DNA of 64,000 nucleotides from CAJLIR01 sp964408085 (lineage in GTDB: Bacteria > Bacillota_I > Bacilli_A > RF39 > UBA660): the NCBI GenBank assembly GCA_964408085.1, contig CAYOYB010000008.1, forward strand, positions 28,795 to 92,794, written 5' to 3'. Of this stretch, positions 51,663-60,028 are shown piece by piece. The number at the start of each line of letters is the position of its first letter. Within the stretch, counting starts at the first letter, position 1. The notes under the pieces are model-generated. The model was not told the origin of the DNA. It saw nothing but the letters and a program-made list of their open reading frames with translations, and did no database searches. The position numbers were made by a program, and so were the translations under genes.

Positions 51663-52196
51663 ATGATCGATCAAATAAACCTTAAAAAATTTAATGAGAT
51701 ATATGATAAGACTTATAACAATGTGCTAAAGTATGTAGTTTGTAAATGTTCTAATATGGAAGATGTAAATGATATTGTCCAAGAAATCTATATTGAGTTA
51801 TACAAAAAAATAACTGAAGATTATGATATTCAAAATATAGAAGCCTATATTATTGGCATTGCTAAGAATAAGATAAAAAAACATTATGGACTATTATATA
51901 AATTTAAAATGTTATCTTTAAATAATCATGACGATGAATTAGAGCTAATAGAAAATATACCTAGTAATGTTGATATAGAAAGTATTACTATAAAAGATGT
52001 TAATTTAGAAATCATTTGGAAACAATTAAAAAAGAAAAAGATTATTATTCAAAAGATATTTTATTTATATTACAATTTAGACTTTACAATAAAAGAAATA
52101 GCAAACGAATTACATTTAAATGAATCATATATTAAAAATTGTCTATATAGGACTTTAAAAGAATTACAGAAATTCGCAAGAAAGGATGGTAAGTAA
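51663..52196 (+). CDS. ECF-type sigma factor
   Basis: 177 aa. Region 2: VCKCSNMEDVNDIVQEIYIELYKKI, and AYIIGIAKNKIKKHY; region 4: YNLDFTIKEIANELHLNESYIKNCLYRTL (HTH). ATG 51663 with GAGGTGACAAA upstream. Directly followed by a membrane protein that fits an anti-sigma factor, then a lipoprotein. Confidence 0.88.
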   Translation: MIDQINLKKFNEIYDKTYNNVLKYVVCKCSNMEDVNDIVQEIYIELYKKITEDYDIQNIEAYIIGIAKNKIKKHYGLLYKFKMLSLNNHDDELELIENIPSNVDIESITIKDVNLEIIWKQLKKKKIIIQKIFYLYYNLDFTIKEIANELHLNESYIKNCLYRTLKELQKFARKDGK

Positions 52197-52197
52197 T

Positions 52198-52911
52198 ATG
52201 TCTAATAAAGATATTTTTAAAGAACTATATTCTAAATATTTGAATAAAGAAAAAAATTATAATAAGATATTAGAAGATATAGAAAGAAATAAAAAAGGAA
52301 TAGATAAACATTTAAAATGGGCATTTATACCAATATGTTTAATAGTTGTCATTTGTGGGGTAATGGCATTTAGAAATAATAATAATTCTTTACCATTGTT
52401 AGAAAGCGAAGATAAACAATATATTTATGATAATGTTATACTTAATATCAATAATGTAATAGAGGAAAAAGGATTAGCTAAGATAGATGGTGAAGTAATA
52501 AGTAATTATTATTATATACCATATTATGAAGTATTATCGAATTTGAAAGTTCCAGAAGATTTTGATGATAAAGAGTATAATAATGTTATATCGATAAAAA
52601 ACAATCAAAATTATTATGATACTTCAATTTATTCTAAAGATTATTATTTAGTGCAATATCAAAAAATATTAAAAAATAGTAGTAATAATAGAAGTATAAC
52701 TATTAGCTATTCTGAAAAAAATGAGCCTTTACGAGATTATTATTTTGAAGATGTTAAATTATCTAAAATAAATGATTTTGACCTTATAATTTATAAATAT
52801 GAAAACTCATATATGACTAAATTTAAGTATAAAAATCTTAATATTGATATTGAAACATCTGATATAACTGAAGAAGAGTTTATATCATTACTGCTATCAA
52901 TAATTAAATAA
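52198..52911 (+). CDS. Putative membrane anti-sigma factor
   Basis: 237 aa. A charged cytoplasmic N-terminus (about 40 residues), one TM helix (HLKWAFIPICLIVVICGVMAF) and an extracellular domain of about 170 residues. ATG 52198 is preferred, with AAAGGATGG upstream; the sigma gene ends two bases before. The order sigma, one-TM protein fits an anti-sigma role, though no zinc-type (ZAS) HxxxCxxC motif is visible. Confidence 0.65.
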   Translation: MSNKDIFKELYSKYLNKEKNYNKILEDIERNKKGIDKHLKWAFIPICLIVVICGVMAFRNNNNSLPLLESEDKQYIYDNVILNINNVIEEKGLAKIDGEVISNYYYIPYYEVLSNLKVPEDFDDKEYNNVISIKNNQNYYDTSIYSKDYYLVQYQKILKNSSNNRSITISYSEKNEPLRDYYFEDVKLSKINDFDLIIYKYENSYMTKFKYKNLNIDIETSDITEEEFISLLLSIIK

Positions 52912-52931
52912 TGTTGAATGGAGAATTGATT

Positions 52932-53633
52932 ATGAAGAAGGTAATTTTAACTATTTTACTATGTGGCGTCCTACTAGTTGGAATAACAGGATGTAATAAA
53001 AAGAAAAGTGATGAACATTCATTTTATGGAAAAGTTCTTGAAGCCTCTTCATCATATATTATAGTTGAACCTAATGAAGATGAAGAAATAAGAAAAAGCT
53101 CTGATAAGTTTCGTATTGGTTTGAAGAATGATGATACTACTTATGAAATTGGAACCAATGTCAAAATAACTTATATTGGTGGTATCAACGAAAGTTATCC
53201 ATCCCAAATAGGAACAACAAAAATAGAAATTGTTGAAAATAAAAAAACAATGCAAAATTATTCTAAAACAATTGATAATGTTACTTTAGAAATGAATATT
53301 CCAAATGAATGGAAATATGAGGAATTATCTCCAGATGAGAATAATGATTTTTATAAATATGCATTGAAATTGTATAAAAGCCAAGATAACAAATATGCAG
53401 TTTTATATTTTTACAATAGTTTTTTTGGTATATGTGGTACACTTAGAACAACAAAAAATATAACTTTAGATAATGGAGTACAAGCAATTGTTGGATATTA
53501 TGGTAGCAACGCAGAATGGAACGACATATATATCTATGAATTGAATCCCAATATAGCCATTATAAATTATGGACTTGAAAGTGACGAAGCAGAAGAAGTT
53601 TTGGATTTTGTCAAAACCATAAATATAAAATAA
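52932..53633 (+). CDS. Lipoprotein of the ECF operon
   Basis: 233 aa from ATG 52932 (GGAGAATTG upstream). Lipobox VGITGC, then KKKSDEHSF. Two parts: a small OB-like segment (FYGKVLEASSSYIIVEPN... VKITYIGG) and a C-terminal domain (MNIPNEWKYEE...). Twenty bases after the anti-sigma gene, so it is likely the operon's exported output or sensor. Confidence 0.68.
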   Translation: MKKVILTILLCGVLLVGITGCNKKKSDEHSFYGKVLEASSSYIIVEPNEDEEIRKSSDKFRIGLKNDDTTYEIGTNVKITYIGGINESYPSQIGTTKIEIVENKKTMQNYSKTIDNVTLEMNIPNEWKYEELSPDENNDFYKYALKLYKSQDNKYAVLYFYNSFFGICGTLRTTKNITLDNGVQAIVGYYGSNAEWNDIYIYELNPNIAIINYGLESDEAEEVLDFVKTINIK

Positions 53634-53637
53634 ATAA

Positions 53638-53735
53638 ATTATAATTTATAAAGCAGATCAAAGCTAATAGCAGATTTGCTTTTTTCATGGTATAATTATA
53701 AATGTAAGCAGAACAAAAAATAGTAATTTGAAAGG
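53638..53735 (+). repeat. Terminator-promoter module, copy c
   Basis: ATTATAATTTATAAAGCAGATC, hairpin AAGCAGATC/GATTTGCTT (9 bp with one wobble), T-run, TGg-TATAAT at 53688-53696 and a shared tail ending GAACAAAAAATAGTAA. About 89 percent identical by eye over 93 bases to the copy at 62291. Confidence 0.7.
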
Positions 53736-53744
53736 ATGATTTCT

Positions 53745-54242
53745 ATGATTATATGGATTAATGGTAGTTTTGGTGTAGGTAAAACTACAGTAGCTGAAAT
53801 GTTAAAAAATAAAATAAATGATGCAATAATCTACGATCCAGAAGAAGTAGGATATTTTTTGCGAAAAATTTTACCAAAAATAGAGGATGACTTTCAAGAT
53901 AATGAATTATGGAGAAAACTTAATTATGAAATATTAAAATATCTAAATGATAATTATAAAAAAATTATTGTCCCAATGACAATAACAAATTCTGGTTATT
54001 ATGAAGAAATTGTTGGGAAATTAAAAAAAGATGGAATAAAAATAAAAGATTTCATCTTGATGGCTACTAAAGAGAATGTAATTAAAAGATTAGATAAAAG
54101 AGGAAACAGTACAGAATGGTCTTATCAACAAATTGATAGATGTATAGAGTGTTTTAATTCTAATTTTAAGGGACAAAAAATTAATACCGATGATAACAAT
54201 ATAGATTCAGTTGTTATTAAAATTCTTAGTTTATTAAATTAA
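53745..54242 (+). CDS. TmrB-like P-loop ATPase
   Basis: 165 aa. IIWINGSFGVGKTTVAEML is the Walker A segment at the N-terminus; VPMTITNSGYYEEIVGKLKKDG and LDKRGNSTEWSYQQIDRCIECF match the tunicamycin-resistance protein TmrB family. ATG 53745 lies nine bases after AAAGG; ATG 53736 would touch it. Probably protects against a nucleoside-type toxin, or is a kinase of unknown substrate. Confidence 0.75.
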   Translation: MIIWINGSFGVGKTTVAEMLKNKINDAIIYDPEEVGYFLRKILPKIEDDFQDNELWRKLNYEILKYLNDNYKKIIVPMTITNSGYYEEIVGKLKKDGIKIKDFILMATKENVIKRLDKRGNSTEWSYQQIDRCIECFNSNFKGQKINTDDNNIDSVVIKILSLLN

Positions 54243-54294
54243 TATATAGATATCTAAAACAAACATACAAATTATAATTTAGGAGTGTGATAAG

Positions 54295-54594
54295 ATGGCA
54301 ACAACAAAAGAATATAGAGATTTTGTGTTAGAACAATTAAATTTATTAGATGGCATAACTTGTAAATCAATGATGGGAGAATATTTACTTTATTATAATA
54401 ATATTTTATTTGGTGGTATCTATGATGATAGATTACTTGTTAAGATTGTAGATAACAATAAAAAATATAATATGGAAGAATCAATTCCTTACGATGGAGC
54501 AAAGTCTATGTACTTGGTAGATGATATAGATAATCAAGAGACTTTAAAAGAAATAGTTATTGATACTTGCAAAGATCTACCAATTAAAAAGTAA
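54295..54594 (+). CDS. TfoX N-terminal domain protein
   Basis: 99 aa, the N-terminal TfoX/Sxy domain alone: YRDFVLEQLNLLDGITCKSMMGEYLLYYNNILFGGIYDDRLLVKI. In Firmicutes such short TfoX-like proteins have no proven competence role. RBS AGGAGTG. Post-stop motif begins six bases after TAA. Confidence 0.83.
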   Translation: MATTKEYRDFVLEQLNLLDGITCKSMMGEYLLYYNNILFGGIYDDRLLVKIVDNNKKYNMEESIPYDGAKSMYLVDDIDNQETLKEIVIDTCKDLPIKK

Positions 54595-54599
54595 GACAA

Positions 54600-54617
54600 A
54601 TTACAATTTATAAAGGG
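54600..54617 (+). repeat. Post-stop motif with extended TATAAAG
   Basis: ATTACAATTT followed by ATAAAGGG; the AAAGGGGG part doubles as the ribosome site of the next gene. Confidence 0.5.
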
Positions 54618-54625
54618 GGTTATAT

Positions 54626-54904
54626 ATGGAATATATATTTGAATTTATATTGGAATTAGTTTTAGAAAGTAGCATTGAAGTAAGCAAAAGTAGTAAGATT
54701 CCTAAATATATTAGATACCCATTAATCATAATAATATCACTATTCTTTATTGCTGTTATTGGTCTTGTATTTTTGGTAGGTATTTTATCATTAAAAGAAA
54801 ATATACTTTTAGGAATACTTTTTATATTAATTGGATTATTTATGTTTATAATGAGTGTTATAAAGTTCAGAAAAACATATTTAATTAAAATAAACAAAAG
54901 ATAA
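54626..54904 (+). CDS. Small two-helix membrane protein, 92 aa
   Basis: An N-terminal amphipathic helix (FELVLESSIEVSKSSK) then two strongly hydrophobic segments (residues 33-53 and 58-80) and a basic tail. RBS GGGGG. Function unknown. The next copy of ATTACAATTT is at 54909. Confidence 0.65.
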   Translation: MEYIFEFILELVLESSIEVSKSSKIPKYIRYPLIIIISLFFIAVIGLVFLVGILSLKENILLGILFILIGLFMFIMSVIKFRKTYLIKINKR

Positions 54905-54908
54905 TACA

Positions 54909-54918
54909 ATTACAATTT
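54909..54918 (+). repeat. Post-stop motif ATTACAATTT
   Basis: Five bases after TAA of the small membrane protein gene. Confidence 0.5.
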
Positions 54919-55016
54919 GTAAATTTTAAATGTATAAAATCAAAATGCAACTGAAAGTTGATAGTTTAAAAGTATTTTCATGTATATAATTAAAACATGA
55001 AAAGGAGGAAAATTTA

Positions 55017-55934
55017 ATGAAATTTGGAGACAATTTAAAAAATTTAAGAAAATCAAAAAAACTATCACAAGAAGAGCTAGCTGAAAAAATGAAAGTTTCA
55101 AGACAAAGTGTTAGTAAATGGGAAACTGGTGATGCTTATCCTGAAATGAATAATATATTAGAGCTTTGTAAAATTTTTCATTGCCGCATTAATGATTTAG
55201 TAAATGATAGTATTCTTGATATTGATTCATTAGATGAAGAAATTAAAAATAATGTAGTGAAATTCAAAAGAGAGCAACAAAGTAAAATGAAAGGTTTGAG
55301 TAAAGCAATATCTATAATTGCTAAGATTGGAAGAATTGCTTGTATAGCGTGTATTCCCATTATGATTGCCTTAATGATAATATTAGGCATAGTTATTAAT
55401 AAAGTTAGTATTAAGGATAATGAAATAATATTGAATGGCAATGATATCTTTTCTATTACAGAAGTAGATAATAAGATATCTTTAAAAATAGATAATACAG
55501 TAATTGCAGATACAACAAATCAAAATGAAATCATTAAAATAAAAGAAATTTTACAAAATAATTCCAAGATAATGGTATTTGGATATGTAGAAACAGGCTT
55601 TGCATTCTTAATAATTGGTTTGATTTTAGTTAGTATGATGCTTAAAGCACTAGAAAATTTATTTAATAATATAAATAAGGGAGATACACCATTTACTCTT
55701 GAAAATGTTGGCTATATAAAGAAAATTGCTTATTTAATGATTCTTGTTACAATATTCCCAAACATACTTGGAGTAATATTTGAAACAATATTAAAAATGG
55801 ATTTAGATGTAAGATTTGAAATGTTTAGTTTAGTTGAAATACTTTTTCTATTTAGTATTGCTTATATCTTCCAATATGGATATGAAATACAATTAGATTC
55901 TAAAGGAAAGATGTATGGTGATGAAGATGAATAA
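55017..55934 (+). CDS. XRE HTH - DUF2975-like membrane protein
   Basis: 305 aa. HTH at residues 4-60 (LKNLRKSKKLSQEELAEKMKVSRQSVSKWETGDAYPE), then four hydrophobic segments; ALENLFNNINKGDTPFTLENVGYIKKIAY is the recognisable DUF2975 stretch between helices. One of three HTH-membrane fusions here. RBS AAAGGAGG. Overlaps the next gene by a few bases. Confidence 0.78.
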   Translation: MKFGDNLKNLRKSKKLSQEELAEKMKVSRQSVSKWETGDAYPEMNNILELCKIFHCRINDLVNDSILDIDSLDEEIKNNVVKFKREQQSKMKGLSKAISIIAKIGRIACIACIPIMIALMIILGIVINKVSIKDNEIILNGNDIFSITEVDNKISLKIDNTVIADTTNQNEIIKIKEILQNNSKIMVFGYVETGFAFLIIGLILVSMMLKALENLFNNINKGDTPFTLENVGYIKKIAYLMILVTIFPNILGVIFETILKMDLDVRFEMFSLVEILFLFSIAYIFQYGYEIQLDSKGKMYGDEDE

Positions 55935-56181
55935 GAGAGAATTTATAAACGAATTATCAGTAACACTTTCTTATTCTGATGATAAATGTATTATTATTAA
56001 TGACATATTAGAAAATAATTTCTTTATCAGTAAAAAGAATAAAGATAAAATTATAGGAGAATTTATTCAAAAATTGAATGTAAATAATGAAGAAGCTATA
56101 AAGATTTATGATATAGCAGTTAAAATAGTAAAAGATGAAGTAAAAAACAAATTAAAACATCCATTTAAAAGTAAGGATTAA
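55927..56181 (+). CDS. Hypothetical protein, 84 aa, coupled to HTH gene
   Basis: Starts inside the HTH-DUF2975 gene (overlap 8 nt). Several in-frame ATGs exist (55915, 55921, 55927); 55927 with GGTG six bases upstream gives the natural start MNKREFINELSVTLSY. A helical, soluble protein; the sequence (DDKCIIINDILENNFFISKKNKDKII) looks like the small helical partner proteins that follow such regulators. Function unknown. Confidence 0.6.
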   Translation: MNKREFINELSVTLSYSDDKCIIINDILENNFFISKKNKDKIIGEFIQKLNVNNEEAIKIYDIAVKIVKDEVKNKLKHPFKSKD

Positions 56182-56204
56182 AACATTTTATAGTAAATTA
56201 AAAT

Positions 56205-56247
56205 AAAATTTATAAAGCAAATCATAGTATAGAAGATTTGCTTTTTT
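56205..56247 (+). repeat. Terminator module, copy d
   Basis: AAATTTATAAAGCAAATC with hairpin AAGCAAATC/GATTTGCTT, T-run. Followed by the MerR promoter instead of the shared -10 box. Confidence 0.6.
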
Positions 56248-56267
56248 TAATTTTTATTAAAAATGTA

Positions 56268-56298
56268 TTGACTTAAAGTTCACTTTAACTTGTATAAT
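56268..56298 (+). promoter_or_regulatory. MerR-type promoter with 19-nt spacer and operator
   Basis: TTGACT, 19 nt, TATAAT. The long spacer contains the dyad TTAAAGT tc ACTTTAA (56273-56288), the classic operator position for MerR regulators that twist DNA to activate. Confidence 0.8.
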
Positions 56299-56319
56299 AT
56301 AATTGAGAGGAGAAAAGGT

Positions 56320-56754
56320 ATGTCGTATTCAATTAAAGAAGTAGCGAATATGATGGGAGTTACTACAGCAACATTAAGATATTATGATCAAGAAGGCTTA
56401 CTTCCTAATATTAAAAGGGTAAATGGTATAAGAGTATTTGAAGACAAAGATTTTAAATGGTTAAGAGTATTAAATTGTTTAAAAAATACAAATATGCCCA
56501 TAAAGAAAATTAAAGAATATGTAGAACTAGCTCAAAATGGAGATTCTACTCTAAAAAAGAGATATGAATTAATTGAAGAACAAAAAAACAATATTTTAAC
56601 GCAAATAAAAGACTTAAATTATTATCTTAAAGAAATAGAATATAAAGAGTGGTATTACAAAAAAGCAATAGAGGCAGGAACTGAAAAGGTTGTTGAAGGT
56701 ATAACATCAAATAATCCAACTTTAGAAGTTGATAAAATACCAAAGAATAATTAG
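56320..56754 (+). CDS. MerR family regulator
   Basis: 144 aa from ATG 56320 (GAGAGGAGAAAAGG upstream). SIKEVANMMGVTTATLRYYDQEGLLP is the winged HTH, followed by the coiled-coil dimer helix. No Cys for metal sensing, so it resembles the aldehyde/thiol-stress group (AdhR, NmlR without Cys). First gene of an operon with hydrolase, aldo/keto reductase, cyclophilin-like protein and flavodoxin; autoregulated through the dyad. Confidence 0.9.
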   Translation: MSYSIKEVANMMGVTTATLRYYDQEGLLPNIKRVNGIRVFEDKDFKWLRVLNCLKNTNMPIKKIKEYVELAQNGDSTLKKRYELIEEQKNNILTQIKDLNYYLKEIEYKEWYYKKAIEAGTEKVVEGITSNNPTLEVDKIPKNN

Positions 56755-56769
56755 AAAGAGAGAGGATAT

Positions 56770-57741
56770 ATGAAAGAAGAATTAAAATTAGTTACAGAAT
56801 GGGATAAGACTTTTCCTAAAGATGAGAATGTAGATTATAAAAAAGTAACATTTCATAATAGATTTGGAATAACACTTGTTGGTGATTTATATATACCTAA
56901 AAATGTTAATGGTAAATTACCTGCTATTTCAGTGTGTGGACCATTTGGAGCAGTAAAAGAACAAGCCAGTGGTTTATATGCTCAAGAAATGGCTAAAAGA
57001 GGCTTTATAACTCTTGCCTTTGACCCATCATTTACAGGAGAAAGTGCAGGATTTCCAAGATATGTTGCCTCACCTGATATTAATACAGAAGATTTTCAAG
57101 CCTCAATTGATTATTTATCTACATTAGATAATGTTGATAAAGAAAAAATTGGAATTATAGGTATTTGTGGTTGGGGAGGAATAGCTTTAAATACAGCTTC
57201 AATTGATACTCGTATAAAGGTAACAATTGCCTCAACAATGTACGATATGAGTAGAGTTAATCACCAAGGCTATTTTGATGCTTTAAAAGAAGATGAATTA
57301 TATGCTTTAAAAGTAAACTTAAATAAACAAAGAATAGAAGATTATCAAAACAATGAATATAAATTAGGTGGTGGTGTTGTAGATCCGCTTCCAGAAGATG
57401 CTCCATTTTATGTAAAAGATTATTATGATTACTATAAAACATCTCGTGGTTATCATGAACGAAGTTTAAATTCTAATGGTGGATGGAATATAACATCTTC
57501 ACTATCATTTATAAATACACCACAACATACATTTTTATCTGAAATAAGGAATGCTGTTTTAATCATTCATGGTGAGTCTGCCCATTCTTGTTATTTTAGC
57601 AAAGATGCTTATACAAAATTAAAAGGAGATAATAAAGAACTAATGATAATTCCTAATGCAGTTCATACAGATTTATATGATAGATTAGATATTATTCCTT
57701 TTGATAAAATGACTAATTTCTTTATGGATAATTTAAAATGA
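56770..57741 (+). CDS. Alpha/beta hydrolase (dienelactone-hydrolase-like)
   Basis: 323 aa. VTFHNRFGITLVGDLYIPKN opens the fold; GICGWGGIALNTA has the nucleophile elbow with Cys (G-x-C-x-W-G) as in dienelactone hydrolases; GESAHSCYFSKDAY and NAVHTDLYD near the end hold the acid and catalytic His. RBS AGAGAGAGG. Substrate unknown. Its stop overlaps the next start by four bases. Confidence 0.82.
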   Translation: MKEELKLVTEWDKTFPKDENVDYKKVTFHNRFGITLVGDLYIPKNVNGKLPAISVCGPFGAVKEQASGLYAQEMAKRGFITLAFDPSFTGESAGFPRYVASPDINTEDFQASIDYLSTLDNVDKEKIGIIGICGWGGIALNTASIDTRIKVTIASTMYDMSRVNHQGYFDALKEDELYALKVNLNKQRIEDYQNNEYKLGGGVVDPLPEDAPFYVKDYYDYYKTSRGYHERSLNSNGGWNITSSLSFINTPQHTFLSEIRNAVLIIHGESAHSCYFSKDAYTKLKGDNKELMIIPNAVHTDLYDRLDIIPFDKMTNFFMDNLK

Positions 57742-58691
57742 ATAAGAAAATAATATTGGTAGCAATCATTGTTATTGTTATTACAGGTAGTTATTTTATA
57801 TTTAAAATATTTGAAAAGGATAAAGAAATTATGAATAAAAATATAGTAGAAGAATTACAAAATGAAAATAATATTGCAAAGTTTAATTTTGAAACTAAAA
57901 AAGTAAAATTAAATAGTGGTTACGAAATGCCTATAAATGGTATAGGTACTTATAGTTTAACAGGAGATACTTGTTATAATGCTATTACAAATGCACTAAA
58001 CTCTGGTGTGAGACTTATTGATACAGCTTATATGTATGGAAATGAAGAAGAGATTGGTCGTGCAATTAAGGATTCTAATGTTCCAAGAGAAGAGATTTTT
58101 ATTATTACGAAGATTTATCCTAGTCAATTTGATAATCCAGAGAAAGCAATCGAAATAGCATTTGAAAAATTAGATGTTGATTATATTGATATGATGTTAC
58201 TTCATCATCCAGGTACTAATGATGTAAATGCTTATAAAGTTATGGAAAAATATGTAAAAGAAGGTAAAATTCGTTCCCTTGGACTATCTAACTGGTATAT
58301 TCAGGAATTAGAAGATTTTCTTCCACAAATAGATATTGTTCCTGCTTTAGTGCAAAATGAAATCCATCCTTACTATCAAGAAAACAATGTAATTTCATTT
58401 ATTCAAAATTTGGGAATCGTTGTGCAGGGTTGGTATCCTTTTGGAGGAAGAGGACATACAAGCGAACTTTTAAACGACGAAACTATTGTCCAAATAGCAA
58501 ATAATCATAATGTATCTTCAGCCCAAGTGATATTAAGATGGAATCTCCAAAAAGGCGTTGTCGTAATACCAGGTTCTTCTAATCAATCTCATATTAAAGA
58601 AAATACTGAAATATATCATTTTGAACTAACAAAAGATGAAATGGAAAAAATTAATGCTTTAGATAGAAATGAAAAACATGATTGGTATTAG
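57738..58691 (+). CDS. Aldo/keto reductase with N-terminal membrane anchor
   Basis: 317 aa. Residues 4-24 are hydrophobic (ILVAIIVIVITGSYFIFKIF), then the AKR barrel: GYEMPINGIGTYSLTG, LIDTAYMYGNEEEIGRA (Asp and Tyr), IITKIYPSQ (Lys), MLLHHPG (His): the full catalytic tetrad. C-terminal IPGSSNQSHIKEN binds NADPH phosphate. The membrane anchor is unusual for the family. Start overlaps the hydrolase gene (ATGA). Confidence 0.88.
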   Translation: MNKKIILVAIIVIVITGSYFIFKIFEKDKEIMNKNIVEELQNENNIAKFNFETKKVKLNSGYEMPINGIGTYSLTGDTCYNAITNALNSGVRLIDTAYMYGNEEEIGRAIKDSNVPREEIFIITKIYPSQFDNPEKAIEIAFEKLDVDYIDMMLLHHPGTNDVNAYKVMEKYVKEGKIRSLGLSNWYIQELEDFLPQIDIVPALVQNEIHPYYQENNVISFIQNLGIVVQGWYPFGGRGHTSELLNDETIVQIANNHNVSSAQVILRWNLQKGVVVIPGSSNQSHIKENTEIYHFELTKDEMEKINALDRNEKHDWY

Positions 58692-58702
58692 GAGAAATAG
58701 AT

Positions 58703-59221
58703 ATGAATAAAAAAATATTTATGATAATTTTAATATTATGTATTACGATTGGAATTTTCTTGATATTTAATAATTTATATAAAAGCAATATTAATGATAA
58801 AGACAACGACTTTAATGAAAATATGAATAATAGCAATAACAAAAGTGAAAATAATAATGAGGAAGATAATATGGTAAATAGCAATGATAATAATATCAAT
58901 ATAACTATAAATGGTAAAAATTATAATGCAATATTAGAATATAATGAAACAGCTCAAACTTTTAAAAATTTATTACCTAAAGATTTTAATATGAATGAAT
59001 TAAACGGAAATGAAAAATATGTCTATATTGATAATTCATTACCTACAAATTCTTCTAATCCTAAATATATTAAAGCAGGTGATATAATGCTTTATGGTGA
59101 TAATTGTTTAGTTATATTTTATAAATCATTTAATACAAGTTATAGTTATACAAGAATAGGACATATTGATAATCTACCTAATTTAGGTAATGGTAATGTA
59201 ACTGTTAAGTTTGAAAAGTAA
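58703..59221 (+). CDS. Membrane-anchored cyclophilin-like protein
   Basis: 172 aa from ATG 58703 (GGAGAAAT upstream). TM helix at residues 3-22, Asn/Asp-rich linker (KSNINDKDNDFNENMNNSNN), then a cyclophilin-like barrel: ITINGKNYNAILEYNETAQTF, then GDIMLYGDNCLVIFYKSF and TRIGHIDN. The cyclophilin_like family commonly lies beside flavodoxin/AKR operons. Function unknown. Confidence 0.75.
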   Translation: MNKKIFMIILILCITIGIFLIFNNLYKSNINDKDNDFNENMNNSNNKSENNNEEDNMVNSNDNNINITINGKNYNAILEYNETAQTFKNLLPKDFNMNELNGNEKYVYIDNSLPTNSSNPKYIKAGDIMLYGDNCLVIFYKSFNTSYSYTRIGHIDNLPNLGNGNVTVKFEK

Positions 59222-59272
59222 TTAACCTGTAAATTTTAAAAACAAGAAAAATTGGAAAGATAGGAGAAATTT

Positions 59273-59911
59273 ATGAATAAAAAAATAATAGGAATTATAG
59301 TAGTACTAGTTATAGTAGGAATCACTTCGTTTTTAGTTTTAAATAATAATTCTAAAGAAAGTGAACAAAAAAATAACAATAATAATCCTGAACAAAATAT
59401 TAATAATGATGATACAAATAAAGTAACAGATGGGAAAATATTAGTAGTTTATTTTTCAGCTCAAAATCATACAAGGGAAGTTGCTAAAAAAATTGCTAAC
59501 AATTTAAATGCTGATATTTTTGAAATTGTACCTGAGGAGGAATATACTAAAGAAGATTTAATTTATAGCAATAGTAATTCAAGAGTATCAAAGGAACACA
59601 ATGATGAAAAACTTAGAAATATTAAATTAATTTCCACTGAAGCACAAAATTGGGATGATTATGATACAGTATTAATTGGTTATCCAATTTGGTGGGGAAT
59701 TGCAGCATGGCCTGTTGATACATTTGTTGAATCTAATAATTTTAATAATAAAACAGTGATTCCATTCTGTACTTCATCATCATCTGGTTTAGGACAAAGT
59801 GGTAAGTTATTAGAAGAAAAAGCAAATGGAGGAGCTTGGTTAGAAGGAAAACGCTTTAGTTCTAATGCATCAGATGTCGATATAAAATCTTGGACTGATA
59901 GTTTAAAATAA
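59273..59911 (+). CDS. Membrane-anchored flavodoxin
   Basis: 212 aa. TM at residues 4-23, linker rich in Asn, then the flavodoxin domain: ILVVYFSAQNHTREVAKKIA (FMN phosphate loop), DTVLIGYPIWWGIAAWPV and PFCTSSSSGLGQSG. Anchoring of both this and the AKR points to membrane-side redox chemistry. RBS AGGAGAAA. Ends the operon. Confidence 0.85.
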   Translation: MNKKIIGIIVVLVIVGITSFLVLNNNSKESEQKNNNNNPEQNINNDDTNKVTDGKILVVYFSAQNHTREVAKKIANNLNADIFEIVPEEEYTKEDLIYSNSNSRVSKEHNDEKLRNIKLISTEAQNWDDYDTVLIGYPIWWGIAAWPVDTFVESNNFNNKTVIPFCTSSSSGLGQSGKLLEEKANGGAWLEGKRFSSNASDVDIKSWTDSLK

Positions 59912-59924
59912 ATATATATTAATT

Positions 59925-59960
59925 AATAGATATTAAATAGTGATTTTAATATCTATTTTA
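59925..59960 (+). terminator. Rho-independent terminator
   Basis: AATAGATATTAAA / TTTAATATCTATT with short loop and T-run, closing the MerR operon. Confidence 0.78.
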
Positions 59961-59989
59961 TTGAAATGTAAAAAAAACAATAGTATAAT
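59961..59989 (+). promoter_or_regulatory. Sigma-A promoter
   Basis: TTGAAA, 17 nt, TATAAT, immediately after the preceding terminator; 40 nt before the next start. Confidence 0.72.
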
Positions 59990-60028
59990 TAGCTTTATAA
60001 ATAGCAAGTTTGTAGAGGAGGCCTTTTA

